From contig CACKTS010000007.1 in NCBI GenBank assembly GCA_902603095.1, forward strand, positions 1 to 52,375: 52,375 nucleotides of DNA. Reading direction: 5' to 3'. How positions within the stretch are numbered: the first letter of the stretch is position 1; every line of letters starts with the position of its first letter. Source of the stretch: an uncultured Alphaproteobacteria bacterium (lineage in GTDB: Bacteria > Pseudomonadota > Alphaproteobacteria > HIMB59 > GCA-002718135). Positions 34,296-42,282 of this stretch are shown piece after piece. Below the pieces are notes generated by a model. It was given only the letters and a program-made list of their open reading frames with translations, ran no database searches and had not been told where the DNA came from. Both the position numbers and the translations under genes were made by a program.

Positions 34296-35561
34296 TTATC
34301 CTAGTTTTATATTATCAATGCCAACAATTTTATTGTAAAGCCAATAAAAAATTAACATAACTCCCAAGAGGATTGCACCTAAAGCTGCACATAACCCCCA
34401 ATTTAAAGTAGTTTTAAGATGATAAGCAATCCAACTGCCGATCAACTTACCATCTTTCCCACCCACTAACTCAGGTGTGATAAAATATCCAATTGCTAAA
34501 ACAAAAACTAACAAACCACCAGCACTCATACCTGGTATAGTTTGAGGTAAATAAACTCTCAAAAAAGCTGTAGCTGGCTTAGCTCCTAAGTTTTGAGCTG
34601 CTCTCATATGACTTTTAGGAATTACTCTCATCACACTATATAAAGGGAGTATCATAAATGGTAATAATATTTGTGTCATAGCAATAAGTGTTCCTGTTTC
34701 ATTATAAACCATCTGAATTCTACCATCATCACTTAAAATACCAAGCCAAACTAGCACGCCATTAATTACACCCTTTTGTTGAAGCATTACAATCCATGCT
34801 GTAGTTCTAACTAATAATGAAGTCCAGAAAGGAAGTAATACAAAAATCATTAAAAGATTACTGTATCTAAGAGGTAGGTTAGCAAGTAAATGTGCAACTG
34901 GAAAACCTAAAATTAAACAAAAGAAAGTAACATAGACACTGACCTTTAATGTCTTGAGCCATGTCTGAACATATATTCTTCTTTTTTCATCCTGCATTAT
35001 AACATTTTGATCTTGATCATAGGTTCTATCAATAGCATTCCAATAATATATTGGAGTTTTGGTATTTAACATTTGAGCCATTGAATACCAAAAGGTTGGG
35101 TCACCCCAATCTTTATTAATTTGTATTAAAGTATCTTTATATGACTCAGGGATTTCACCTTTTTTTGTCATTTTTTTTATTTCTCTTGATGTTTTTTTTA
35201 TTAAACTTTTCCAACCTGATTTAGAATAATTCATTCTTGTTAAAGCTCTGCCAACTTGAATTTTCTCTCCAGTTGCTAATTCTTCAAATAATGTTCTGTA
35301 AACAATTTCAGGAGGTAATTCATCTTTTTCCCTATCCCATTTTTTATACTCTTCAAATGTTCTAGGAAAAACTGTATTAATTTGACCATCGTCTACACTT
35401 CTTAAAAGCATATCCCCGATTGGCATTACAAATGTAACAATTATAAAAAGAAGTAGAGGAAAAACTAATAAAAAGGCTCTAATTTTATTTTTTCTTTCAG
35501 CTTTTTTTAAACTTTGCTTTAATGGAACACCATCAGTAGTAAGTAATTCTGCAGTAGAAAT
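34296..35561 (-). CDS. ABC transporter permease, PotB-type, with probable ATT start
   Basis: From the first ATG (35426) the protein would be 376 residues and would lack its first membrane helix. The frame stays open upstream and encodes KNKIRAFLLVLPLLLFIIV just before that Met, an obvious first helix. No ATG, GTG or TTG lies between the stop at 35607-35609 and 35426 in this frame. An ATT at 35561-35559 sits 5 bases after a perfect GGGAGG, giving 421 residues that begin with STAELLTTDGVPLK after the initiator. Later features are a long soluble region (about 75-200), further helices and the loop RAAQNLGAKPATAFLRVYLP. It forms the channel with the PotC-type permease. Confidence 0.82.
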   Translation of the reverse strand: MSTAELLTTDGVPLKQSLKKAERKNKIRAFLLVFPLLLFIIVTFVMPIGDMLLRSVDDGQINTVFPRTFEEYKKWDREKDELPPEIVYRTLFEELATGEKIQVGRALTRMNYSKSGWKSLIKKTSREIKKMTKKGEIPESYKDTLIQINKDWGDPTFWYSMAQMLNTKTPIYYWNAIDRTYDQDQNVIMQDEKRRIYVQTWLKTLKVSVYVTFFCLILGFPVAHLLANLPLRYSNLLMIFVLLPFWTSLLVRTTAWIVMLQQKGVINGVLVWLGILSDDGRIQMVYNETGTLIAMTQILLPFMILPLYSVMRVIPKSHMRAAQNLGAKPATAFLRVYLPQTIPGMSAGGLLVFVLAIGYFITPELVGGKDGKLIGSWIAYHLKTTLNWGLCAALGAILLGVMLIFYWLYNKIVGIDNIKLG

Positions 35562-35572
35562 ATTAACCTCCC
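35562..35572 (-). promoter_or_regulatory. Shine-Dalgarno site that fixes an ATT start
   Basis: On the minus strand GGGAGG (35572-35567) is followed by TTAAT and then ATT (35561-35559). It is the best ribosome-binding site in this gap, and no standard start codon follows at a usable distance in the permease frame. This supports initiation at ATT. Confidence 0.7.
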
Positions 35573-35578
35573 AAATTA

Positions 35579-35604
35579 AAAAGGCGAGTAAAAACTCGCC
35601 TTTT
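35579..35604 (-). terminator. hairpin between binding-protein and permease genes
   Basis: AAGGCGAGT (35581-35589) and ACTCGCCTT (35594-35602) pair perfectly around AAAA, and two more A/T pairs extend the stem. On the minus strand five Ts follow. It sits 30 bases after the binding-protein stop codon and just before the permease ribosome-binding site. It probably acts as a partial terminator that favours the binding protein, as at tmoX. Confidence 0.8.
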
Positions 35605-35634
35605 AATTAAATTATTATTTTAGCTTAATCAAGC

Positions 35635-36738
35635 TTAGTTACCCATCCATGCTGAATAACGTTCATTAATTTCTGCACCATAATCAGACCACCATTGTGG
35701 ATCACTTACGATTGAAACTTTTAAACGCTCTGGAGTGTTAGGCATATGAGGCATAATATTAACGCCTCCTGGTCCCCAAGGCTCATTGTTTTCAATGATT
35801 GGAATACCAGAAGCTCTCATAGGTCCATAAGTAATATATTTAGCTTGCTCTGCTTGAGACGCAGGTGAAGATGCATGCATCATGAAATCTAAAGCAGCGT
35901 CTCTATTAGGAGCACCTGCAGTTAAACATAGATATTCTTGATCTAATACTTGACCTTCCCAAATATATTCAAAGTTTTCACCTTCAGCTAAGTTAGCTGC
36001 ACCTACACGACCATTATAAGCAATAGCCATTACAACTTCACCACTGCTAACTAATTCTAGAGGTTTTGAACCTGAAGACCAAAATACAACATGGTCTTTA
36101 ATTCTATCCATAACTTCAAAAGCTCTGTCTATTGCGCCAGTTTGATTAGCTAAAACTGTTGGAACCGCAGTTGGTTTAACACCATCTGCAACCATTGCTT
36201 TTTCAATTACACCTGTTGCCCAAGTATGGATACCTCTTTTGCCTGGAAATTTTTCCACGTCAAAAAAGTCAGCCATGCTATCTGGTTTCTCACCTGGAAA
36301 TGCGTCCGGATCATAGAATACAACATAAGTCCAGAAGATTTGTGGAACACAACAATCCCAACCAGAGTGATACTCAAGTCCGTTGTTTTCCATATCTTCA
36401 GCAATTGATTCACCGTCTGGTCCAGCTATACCCATTGATGAAATTTCACTTGTAATATCTTCAAATAAACCTTCATCACAACCTGTAATTGCATCACTTG
36501 GAAGAACGTCTACTAAATCCCAAGTAACGTTTCCACTTTCTACTTGTGCTCTAACTTCACCTAGACCACCATTGTAGTTTTCGAATTGAACTGAACTTGG
36601 ATCAGACCAAGTATCAGCATAAGCTTTTTGTTGACTTTCTGTATAAGCTCCACCCCATGATGCAACTGTAACTGCTTTAGCAGAAAAAGAAGCAACAGCA
36701 AATGATGCTATCAAGAAAACTTTAAGTAATTTTGACAT
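35635..36738 (-). CDS. ABC transporter substrate-binding protein, PotD-type
   Basis: This 367-residue periplasmic protein has a signal peptide (about residues 1-22, core VFLIASFAVASFS, cleavage after AKA) and a mature start VTVASWGGAYTES. LPSDAI, GIHTWATGV, SGEVVMAIAYNGR and EYLCLTAGAPN are typical of the polyamine/opine-binding group (SBP_bac_8 type). Cysteines near residues 67 and 128-129 (DCCVP) are unusual for the group. It is preceded by a strong AGGAGG ribosome site and a 14-base palindrome. It follows the ATPase gene in the operon. The ligand is unknown. Confidence 0.85.
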   Translation of the reverse strand: MSKLLKVFLIASFAVASFSAKAVTVASWGGAYTESQQKAYADTWSDPSSVQFENYNGGLGEVRAQVESGNVTWDLVDVLPSDAITGCDEGLFEDITSEISSMGIAGPDGESIAEDMENNGLEYHSGWDCCVPQIFWTYVVFYDPDAFPGEKPDSMADFFDVEKFPGKRGIHTWATGVIEKAMVADGVKPTAVPTVLANQTGAIDRAFEVMDRIKDHVVFWSSGSKPLELVSSGEVVMAIAYNGRVGAANLAEGENFEYIWEGQVLDQEYLCLTAGAPNRDAALDFMMHASSPASQAEQAKYITYGPMRASGIPIIENNEPWGPGGVNIMPHMPNTPERLKVSIVSDPQWWSDYGAEINERYSAWMGN

Positions 36739-36763
36739 ACGTTTCCTCCTGTTTTAAATTAAT

Positions 36764-36777
36764 TAATCTTAAGATTA
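36764..36777. promoter_or_regulatory. 14-base perfect palindrome upstream of the PotD-type gene
   Basis: TAATCTTAAGATTA is a perfect palindrome 26 bases upstream of the binding-protein start codon, in the 124-base gap after the ATPase gene. It does not match the TTTC-N7-GAAA sites. It could be an operator for a local promoter or an RNA stem; no regulator gene lies nearby. Confidence 0.35.
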
Positions 36778-36830
36778 TATGTCCTTATATAAGTTCCTAT
36801 TAACATGTACAAAATTTAAAACAAAGTGAA

Positions 36831-36855
36831 AAAAACCGCAGAAATGTTGGTTTTT
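36831..36855 (-). terminator. weak terminator-like hairpin after the ATPase gene
   Basis: AAAAACC (36831-36837) pairs with GGTTTTT (36849-36855) across an 11-base loop, and on the minus strand Ts follow. It sits 8 bases after the ATPase stop codon. The stem is short and mostly A-T, so it is only a possible attenuator. Confidence 0.35.
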
Positions 36856-36862
36856 ATTGAGC

Positions 36863-37954
36863 TTAGATATCTAAAGCTCTAATATCATCAGGATTCCAGT
36901 TTAATTTAATAGAATCTCCTTCTTTATAATCAAATGAACCTTCATTAGGAACTTTAACTATAAATTCATTATTTCCACACACATCCAATCTTACTCTAAT
37001 GTGATCACCTAAATAAATTAATTCTTCAACTTGACCTGTAAATATATTTGTGCCGTCGCCCTCTGAGCCAAGTGAAACTCTTTCCGGTCTAACAGAAAGT
37101 TGAGTTTTTTCTCCACTATTGCCAACATTTACTTTTAGCGCTTTTACATTTCCAGCTCCATTATCTAATTCAACATTGCAATAAGTATCATCCATATCTT
37201 TGATTGTTCCTGTCATTCTGTTGTTCTCACCAATAAATTGAGCAACAAAAGAATTTTCAGGTTTCTCATACAATATGTCTGGTGTAGATAGTTGCTGAAC
37301 GACACCATCATTAAAAACTGCTATTCTATTAGACATCGTTAAAGCTTCACTTTGATCATGAGTAACATAAACTACTGTTATGCCAATTCTATCATGAATA
37401 TGTTTAATTTCATATTGCATCTGTTCTCTAAGATTTTTATCTAAAGCTCCAAGAGGTTCATCCATGAGAACAAGCCTTGGTTCAAAAACAAGTGCTCTTG
37501 CCAATGCAACTCTTTGTTGTTGACCTCCAGATAGTTGTGCGGGAAAACGGGTACCAAATTCACCAAGCTCAACCATATCAAGAGCTTTTTGAACTTTTTC
37601 TTTCGTATCACTTTTAGAAATTTTTCTTACCTCAAGTGGAAAAGATAAATTTTCTTGAACTGTCATATGAGGAAATAATGCATAATTTTGAAACACCATT
37701 CCTATTTCTCTTTCATAAGGTGGTATTTTACTTATTGGGTTACCAGCTAAAAAAATCTCACCATTTGTTGGAGTTTCAAATCCTGCCAACATCATTAGCG
37801 TTGTAGTTTTTCCAGATCCAGATGGTCCAAGCATTGTTACAAACTCGCCCTTTGCAATGTCCAGATTAAGATTTTTAACAACCAAAATTTCGCCATCATA
37901 GCTTTTATCTATTTTCTCAAATTTAACAAAAGATGTATCTGTATTTGAATTCAT
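36863..37954 (-). CDS. ABC transporter ATPase, PotA-type
   Basis: This 363-residue ATPase has Walker A GPSGSGKTT, the Q-loop region MVFQNYALFPHMTV, signature LSGGQQQRVALARAL, Walker B LVLMDEPLGALD and switch VTHDQSEAL. A C-terminal TOBE domain is seen around 280-355 (LSVRPERVSLG and onward). It drives the PotBCD-type importer encoded downstream. It is the first gene of that operon and is divergent from the DMT-family gene at 38031, with 76 bases between them. Confidence 0.88.
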   Translation of the reverse strand: MNSNTDTSFVKFEKIDKSYDGEILVVKNLNLDIAKGEFVTMLGPSGSGKTTTLMMLAGFETPTNGEIFLAGNPISKIPPYEREIGMVFQNYALFPHMTVQENLSFPLEVRKISKSDTKEKVQKALDMVELGEFGTRFPAQLSGGQQQRVALARALVFEPRLVLMDEPLGALDKNLREQMQYEIKHIHDRIGITVVYVTHDQSEALTMSNRIAVFNDGVVQQLSTPDILYEKPENSFVAQFIGENNRMTGTIKDMDDTYCNVELDNGAGNVKALKVNVGNSGEKTQLSVRPERVSLGSEGDGTNIFTGQVEELIYLGDHIRVRLDVCGNNEFIVKVPNEGSFDYKEGDSIKLNWNPDDIRALDI

Positions 37955-38030
37955 ATATTTGAATAATTTTTAGTTGTTGTAGAGTGAATACCTGTCATAA
38001 GATAAATAGTCAAAAAAAAATTTACAAATT

Positions 38031-38894
38031 ATGAATATTTTAGGGATTATATTTGCGTTACTTGCTGGGGTTTTCTTTGGAATAATAGGTCCTGTTACAA
38101 AAACTGCTTACAACTTAGGGGCTGGTGTAGGTCTTGCTATTTTTTTACGTTATATTGTAGCTTTGATTATAGTTTCACCACTGATACCTAATCAACAAAA
38201 TTTAATAACTACCTATAAAAATAATATTAGTGATTTTTTACTGATCACTTTGGCTTCTATAATGTTAACAACAGGACTTCTGATTTCAGTTACTTACATT
38301 AATGTTAGTCTAACAATAATTATATTTTGTACTTATCCAATTTTGGTTTTATCAATATCTATTTTTATAACTAAAGAAAAAATAAAAAATATTATTAAGT
38401 TTTTATTTTTCACAACTTTTATTGGTTTGTTTCTTGCGTTAAGTCCATCTACCGAAGACTTAAAAATTCAAGGAGTTATTTTTGCTTTGATTGCTTCATT
38501 AGGAGCCGCAACTATGATTGTTACCAATCAAACAATGTCCAAAAAAAATATTTCTCCTATTCCAATAAATATTTTTATTAATTTTTTTAATACAATATTT
38601 TTTTTTATTATTTTGAGTTTATTTGACAACATAGAAACAAATATCAATCTTAATGCATTTTTAATTTTATTAATTCCTTCTTGTTCTTATGCAATTGCTT
38701 TGTTTCTTCAACTACTTGCAATACCTAGAATTGGGCAAACTAATACGGCTTTATTTTTATATTTAGAGCCAATAACTGGAATATTTGGAGCTGTTTTAAT
38801 TCTTAACGAAAAATTAACTTCAATTCAATTATTAGGAACTGCTATTGTTTTAGTTAGTCTTGCAGCTTCAACTTTTGTAACAAGGAAAACTTAA
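38031..38894 (+). CDS. DMT-superfamily (EamA) membrane transporter
   Basis: This 287-residue protein has about ten hydrophobic helices arranged as two EamA repeats (about 3-130 and 145-283). Typical family segments are LLAGVFFGIIGPVTK at the start and LYLEPITGIFGAVLILNE near the end of the second repeat. Such proteins move metabolites or amino-acid-like compounds, often outward. Its stop codon overlaps that of the convergent M19 gene by 4 bases. It is divergent from the ABC operon and might be co-regulated with it. The substrate is unknown. Confidence 0.82.
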   Translation: MNILGIIFALLAGVFFGIIGPVTKTAYNLGAGVGLAIFLRYIVALIIVSPLIPNQQNLITTYKNNISDFLLITLASIMLTTGLLISVTYINVSLTIIIFCTYPILVLSISIFITKEKIKNIIKFLFFTTFIGLFLALSPSTEDLKIQGVIFALIASLGAATMIVTNQTMSKKNISPIPINIFINFFNTIFFFIILSLFDNIETNINLNAFLILLIPSCSYAIALFLQLLAIPRIGQTNTALFLYLEPITGIFGAVLILNEKLTSIQLLGTAIVLVSLAASTFVTRKT

Positions 38895-39868
38895 AAATGA
38901 TTCTTCATAAAATTAAGCCAGTTTTTACCAGCTATTTTATATGCAATTTTTTCATTGATACCCTTTGAGATCATGCCCATTAAAAAATTAGATAAGTCTT
39001 CTGGTTTTGAATACCATGATACAGGTTTTGGCCAATTTGCATTTTTATCCTTAGACTCTCCGTAATCAATTTTTTTTGTCCATTTCCCATTACGCATCCA
39101 CATAACTACATCATTGGGCCAATTAACACATAAATCAGATCCTATACCAATATTATCTTCTCCTATCATATTAACTAACTGCTTAATCATGTCACAAAAA
39201 TCTTCTAACTTACAGTCTCCATGATTTTTTAAATGATAAGGATATAAACTTAAGCCAATAAAACCATTTTTATTTGCTAATTGTTTTAAAACATCATCAT
39301 CTATATTTCTTATGGATTGATGAAAAAAATTTGGATTTGCATGAGAGATGGCCACAGGTTTTTTTGAAAATTTAATTGCATCTAAACATGTTTGTCTTCC
39401 TGCATGACTTAAATCCACTATCATGCCTAATCGGTTCATTTCTTCAATCACCATTTCACCAAATCGTGATACTCCAGAATCATTTTTTTCATAACAACCG
39501 CCCGCTAAAGATGTTTGATTGTTGTATGTTAGTTGCATGAAACGCAAACCTCGTGAAAAAAATTTCTCTACTAAAAAAATATCATTTGCAATTGGTGCTG
39601 AATTTTGAAAACCATAAATTATACCAATTTTATTTGTTTTTTTTGCATCAAGTATATCTGAAGATTTTTTAACATGCATTATGATATCACTATTTGACTG
39701 AATTAGGTTATCCCAATAATCTATTTTCTTAAGAGATTCTTTGGTATCTTCCCAATATACTAGAGTCGCATGAATTGCTGTTAACCCTCCTGCGTGAGCT
39801 TTAATAAATAAATCTCTATTCCAATTTACATATTCAAGACCATCTATGAGTATATTATCCATATCCAT
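38891..39868 (-). CDS. M19 membrane-dipeptidase-family protein with altered metal site
   Basis: This 325-residue TIM-barrel protein is of the renal dipeptidase family. Recognisable parts are RGLRFMQLTYNN, IVDLSHAG and VAISHANP (the two later metal/active-site histidines) and IGIGSDLC (catalytic Asp). The usual first metal motif HxD near the N-terminus is replaced, reading DGLEYVNW, and the bridging glutamate position reads GFQNSAPI. Similar divergent M19 proteins exist in marine alphaproteobacteria as far as I recall. It may be a mononuclear-metal amidohydrolase with a different substrate. No signal peptide is seen. Confidence 0.75.
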   Translation of the reverse strand: MDMDNILIDGLEYVNWNRDLFIKAHAGGLTAIHATLVYWEDTKESLKKIDYWDNLIQSNSDIIMHVKKSSDILDAKKTNKIGIIYGFQNSAPIANDIFLVEKFFSRGLRFMQLTYNNQTSLAGGCYEKNDSGVSRFGEMVIEEMNRLGMIVDLSHAGRQTCLDAIKFSKKPVAISHANPNFFHQSIRNIDDDVLKQLANKNGFIGLSLYPYHLKNHGDCKLEDFCDMIKQLVNMIGEDNIGIGSDLCVNWPNDVVMWMRNGKWTKKIDYGESKDKNANWPKPVSWYSKPEDLSNFLMGMISKGINEKIAYKIAGKNWLNFMKNHF

Positions 39869-39958
39869 ATTATTATTTAACTTCTAATAGTGAAAAAAGT
39901 GATAATTCACTATATATATTTGTATATGTTGCAACAAAGTATCAATTCTTCAGATATT

Positions 39959-41599
39959 ATGACCTTAGATAAAATGGGATCTAGATATCCTTCTAGACTG
40001 AGCTTTTCTAGAAGCATGCTTAGAAGATTGTTATTCGATAATTGGAAAATTTCTAAATCAAAGTTTGAGCTTGATAACGACGGTTATGGAACAGCGGTAT
40101 ACGAAATCAAAATAAATAATAATATTTACTCATTAGTTTGTTTCTCACAGCACTTAGATAGTGCTGATAGAAGCGATAGAGTAATTGCAGAAAAATGGGA
40201 TACTGCCTATTCATTGATCAATGGCAAATTAGATGATCATGAACTTAATAGATTAAGAAAAAATATTCCACTGCAAGAATCTGGACGCAACTCTTCAAAA
40301 GAATTAATTTTAAGTAGAGCAAATAAAAGTGTCCGTTTATTCGAGTATGTCGTCAATTGCTTATCTAATGGAACACAACCTGACATAAATGAAATAAATA
40401 AAGTTGGTTATCTTTTAAGAACCACGGCTGTGTATGGGAGTGGGAAATTTGGATTATCTGACTTTGCCAATACAAAAGAAGTTACAGACTTTAACCAACC
40501 ATTTAGAGCAGAAATGCTTGCTGTTTATATAATAAGAGAATTTAGTGTTGAGTTAGTTGAGCATGTGGCAAAAAAACAAAATCCTGTTAAAGCAATTAAA
40601 CTTGAAAATAAAATTAAACAGCATTTAGGGATAGGTAATTCAACAGGCTTAGGTATGGCACCTTTCATTATTAAACATCCAAAATTAATTAATAAGTGGA
40701 TGAACCAATATACTAAGTCTCTAAATAATATCATAAATAAAAATGTAGACTCAGACAAACTTACTACTTATTTCAAATTACTTAACAAGGCTCTTCTTTA
40801 CTTAAAAGAGGTTACAACATTTGATGAATACCAAATTACAAAAAATTCAAAAACGGTTGAGGATTTAAAAAAATATATCAGTCATATTAAAAATTTTCAA
40901 AAGGGAAGTATTTCTGATTTACAGTGGATTGATCTAATAAAATTCACTATCAATAATTGTAATTATGATACACAGGAAATTGCCAAAGTGCAGCTACTAG
41001 AAATTTATCCTGAAATTTCTGAAGAATTAGCAGAAGATATGTCTGAAGTTGAGGAAATGAAAATTAATGAATTGCAAACTTTAAAAGAATTAAATTCAAT
41101 TATAGAAAAAGATTACCAGTGGGCATTAACAGTGGATTTTGATGATCAAAATAACGATTACCTTTTTTGGTATATTTCGGCGGCAAAACTTGAACCAAGA
41201 TTAGGTGAAAGATACAATGAAGAAGGTAGTGAAATGGAACAACATCTTGGTGTTGCAAAAATGGTTCAAAAACTTCATTCAATGATACAAAGAGAAAACT
41301 TTGATTTATCAGTTGCTGAATATTTAGTTCTAAATCCACAATTCAGAGGTATTATAAGAAGAATACAATCTCTTGAAAAATATCCATTTGCAGAAGTTCA
41401 AGATAATATTTTATCAAAAGAAACAATGCCAATTAATATGCTAAGATTTAAATTATCTTTTTTTGGAGCAAATAGATATGATCCAAAATCAGATAGATGG
41501 CTTCGCGTGAGTTTTTTTTCAGGCGCTCCTTTTCTCTCAAATTTAAACGAGCAAAACGTTGATAGCTGGGGTTTTGCAACAATGAGTTCTTATAATTAA
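39959..41599 (+). CDS. conserved hypothetical protein, partner of DUF3726 gene
   Basis: This large soluble protein of about 546 residues has no named domain that I can see. Conserved-looking blocks are MGSRYPSRLSFSRSMLRRL, DNDGYGTAVYEI, SDRVIAEKWDTAYSL, KELILSRANKSVRLFEYVV, LLRTTAVYGSGKFGLSDF, LGIGNSTGLGMAPFI and a C-terminal EVQDNILSKETMPINMLRFK. I chose ATG 39959, just before the first conserved block; ATG 39926 and GTG 39890 are in frame upstream, and none has a clear ribosome site. The next gene begins 3 bases after its stop, so the two form a unit. I believe homologous pairs occur in other proteobacteria with amino-acid or amine genes. The function is unknown. Confidence 0.72.
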   Translation: MTLDKMGSRYPSRLSFSRSMLRRLLFDNWKISKSKFELDNDGYGTAVYEIKINNNIYSLVCFSQHLDSADRSDRVIAEKWDTAYSLINGKLDDHELNRLRKNIPLQESGRNSSKELILSRANKSVRLFEYVVNCLSNGTQPDINEINKVGYLLRTTAVYGSGKFGLSDFANTKEVTDFNQPFRAEMLAVYIIREFSVELVEHVAKKQNPVKAIKLENKIKQHLGIGNSTGLGMAPFIIKHPKLINKWMNQYTKSLNNIINKNVDSDKLTTYFKLLNKALLYLKEVTTFDEYQITKNSKTVEDLKKYISHIKNFQKGSISDLQWIDLIKFTINNCNYDTQEIAKVQLLEIYPEISEELAEDMSEVEEMKINELQTLKELNSIIEKDYQWALTVDFDDQNNDYLFWYISAAKLEPRLGERYNEEGSEMEQHLGVAKMVQKLHSMIQRENFDLSVAEYLVLNPQFRGIIRRIQSLEKYPFAEVQDNILSKETMPINMLRFKLSFFGANRYDPKSDRWLRVSFFSGAPFLSNLNEQNVDSWGFATMSSYN

Positions 41600-41602
41600 T
41601 TT

Positions 41603-42280
41603 GTGAGCTACTCTTATTATGAAGTCTATACAAATGCTCAGCGAGCATTCTCAGGCCTTGGTTTTCCTTACGGCGCAGATGAGGATGCAGCATATATAAT
41701 AAGTTGGTTAGAAGCATTTAACTTAGAAGGAATCCAATTATTTTCTAATGTACAAAAAAAAATTGACGGTAACTTTAATGGGACTTTGGAAAATATTAAA
41801 TTAACTAATAAAATTAATTTAGAAAAAAGGTCTAGTCTCATGATTGGACCAGGTTTGATTGATTTATTGAATTTTCACACATTAAAAAAAAATGAAATAA
41901 GCATAGAAATACTAAATTGCTCTGATCCTCTTTTTTTGATTCCACTTTTGTACAGAGGTATAAAGAAAAATATTTTTTCAAAAATTATTAATCAAAATAA
42001 AGTTTACGCAGTTGTAGGCATAAATGAGATTTGTATTAATGACGATTTAAAAAGTAATTACTGCCCAAATTTTCATTTAAGCTTATCTAGAAAAGAATTT
42101 CAGATATCCGATAAAGGAGAGTCTTTAAATTATAATATCCTTAATAAAAATTTATCTAATGGACTAAGTCCAAATCAGTCTAGTTGGGATGAAATTTCAG
42201 ATTTAGCTTTTAGAACTTATGTTCCTGAATCAGAAGTTTCTAGAGAAAAGGGCGCTGGTGGAGGTGATGCTAATGATTAA
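41603..42280 (+). CDS. DUF3726-like protein
   Basis: This 225-residue protein starts at GTG, 3 bases after the preceding stop codon. The start SYYEVYTNAQRAFSGLGFPYGADEDAAYIISWLE matches my memory of DUF3726 proteins. No catalytic motif, membrane segment or signal peptide is seen. The C-terminus is glycine-rich and ends GAGGGDAND. It is always likely to work with the large protein encoded just upstream. It converges on the ectoine-hydrolase-like gene with only 2 bases between the two stops. Confidence 0.7.
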   Translation: MSYSYYEVYTNAQRAFSGLGFPYGADEDAAYIISWLEAFNLEGIQLFSNVQKKIDGNFNGTLENIKLTNKINLEKRSSLMIGPGLIDLLNFHTLKKNEISIEILNCSDPLFLIPLLYRGIKKNIFSKIINQNKVYAVVGINEICINDDLKSNYCPNFHLSLSRKEFQISDKGESLNYNILNKNLSNGLSPNQSSWDEISDLAFRTYVPESEVSREKGAGGGDAND

Positions 42281-42282
42281 AT

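Noticed and set aside
39879-39897. Partial operator match (CTTC, seven bases, GAAA) in the gap before the 39959 gene
   Set aside because: Only three-base matching arms; not good enough to add to the regulon.
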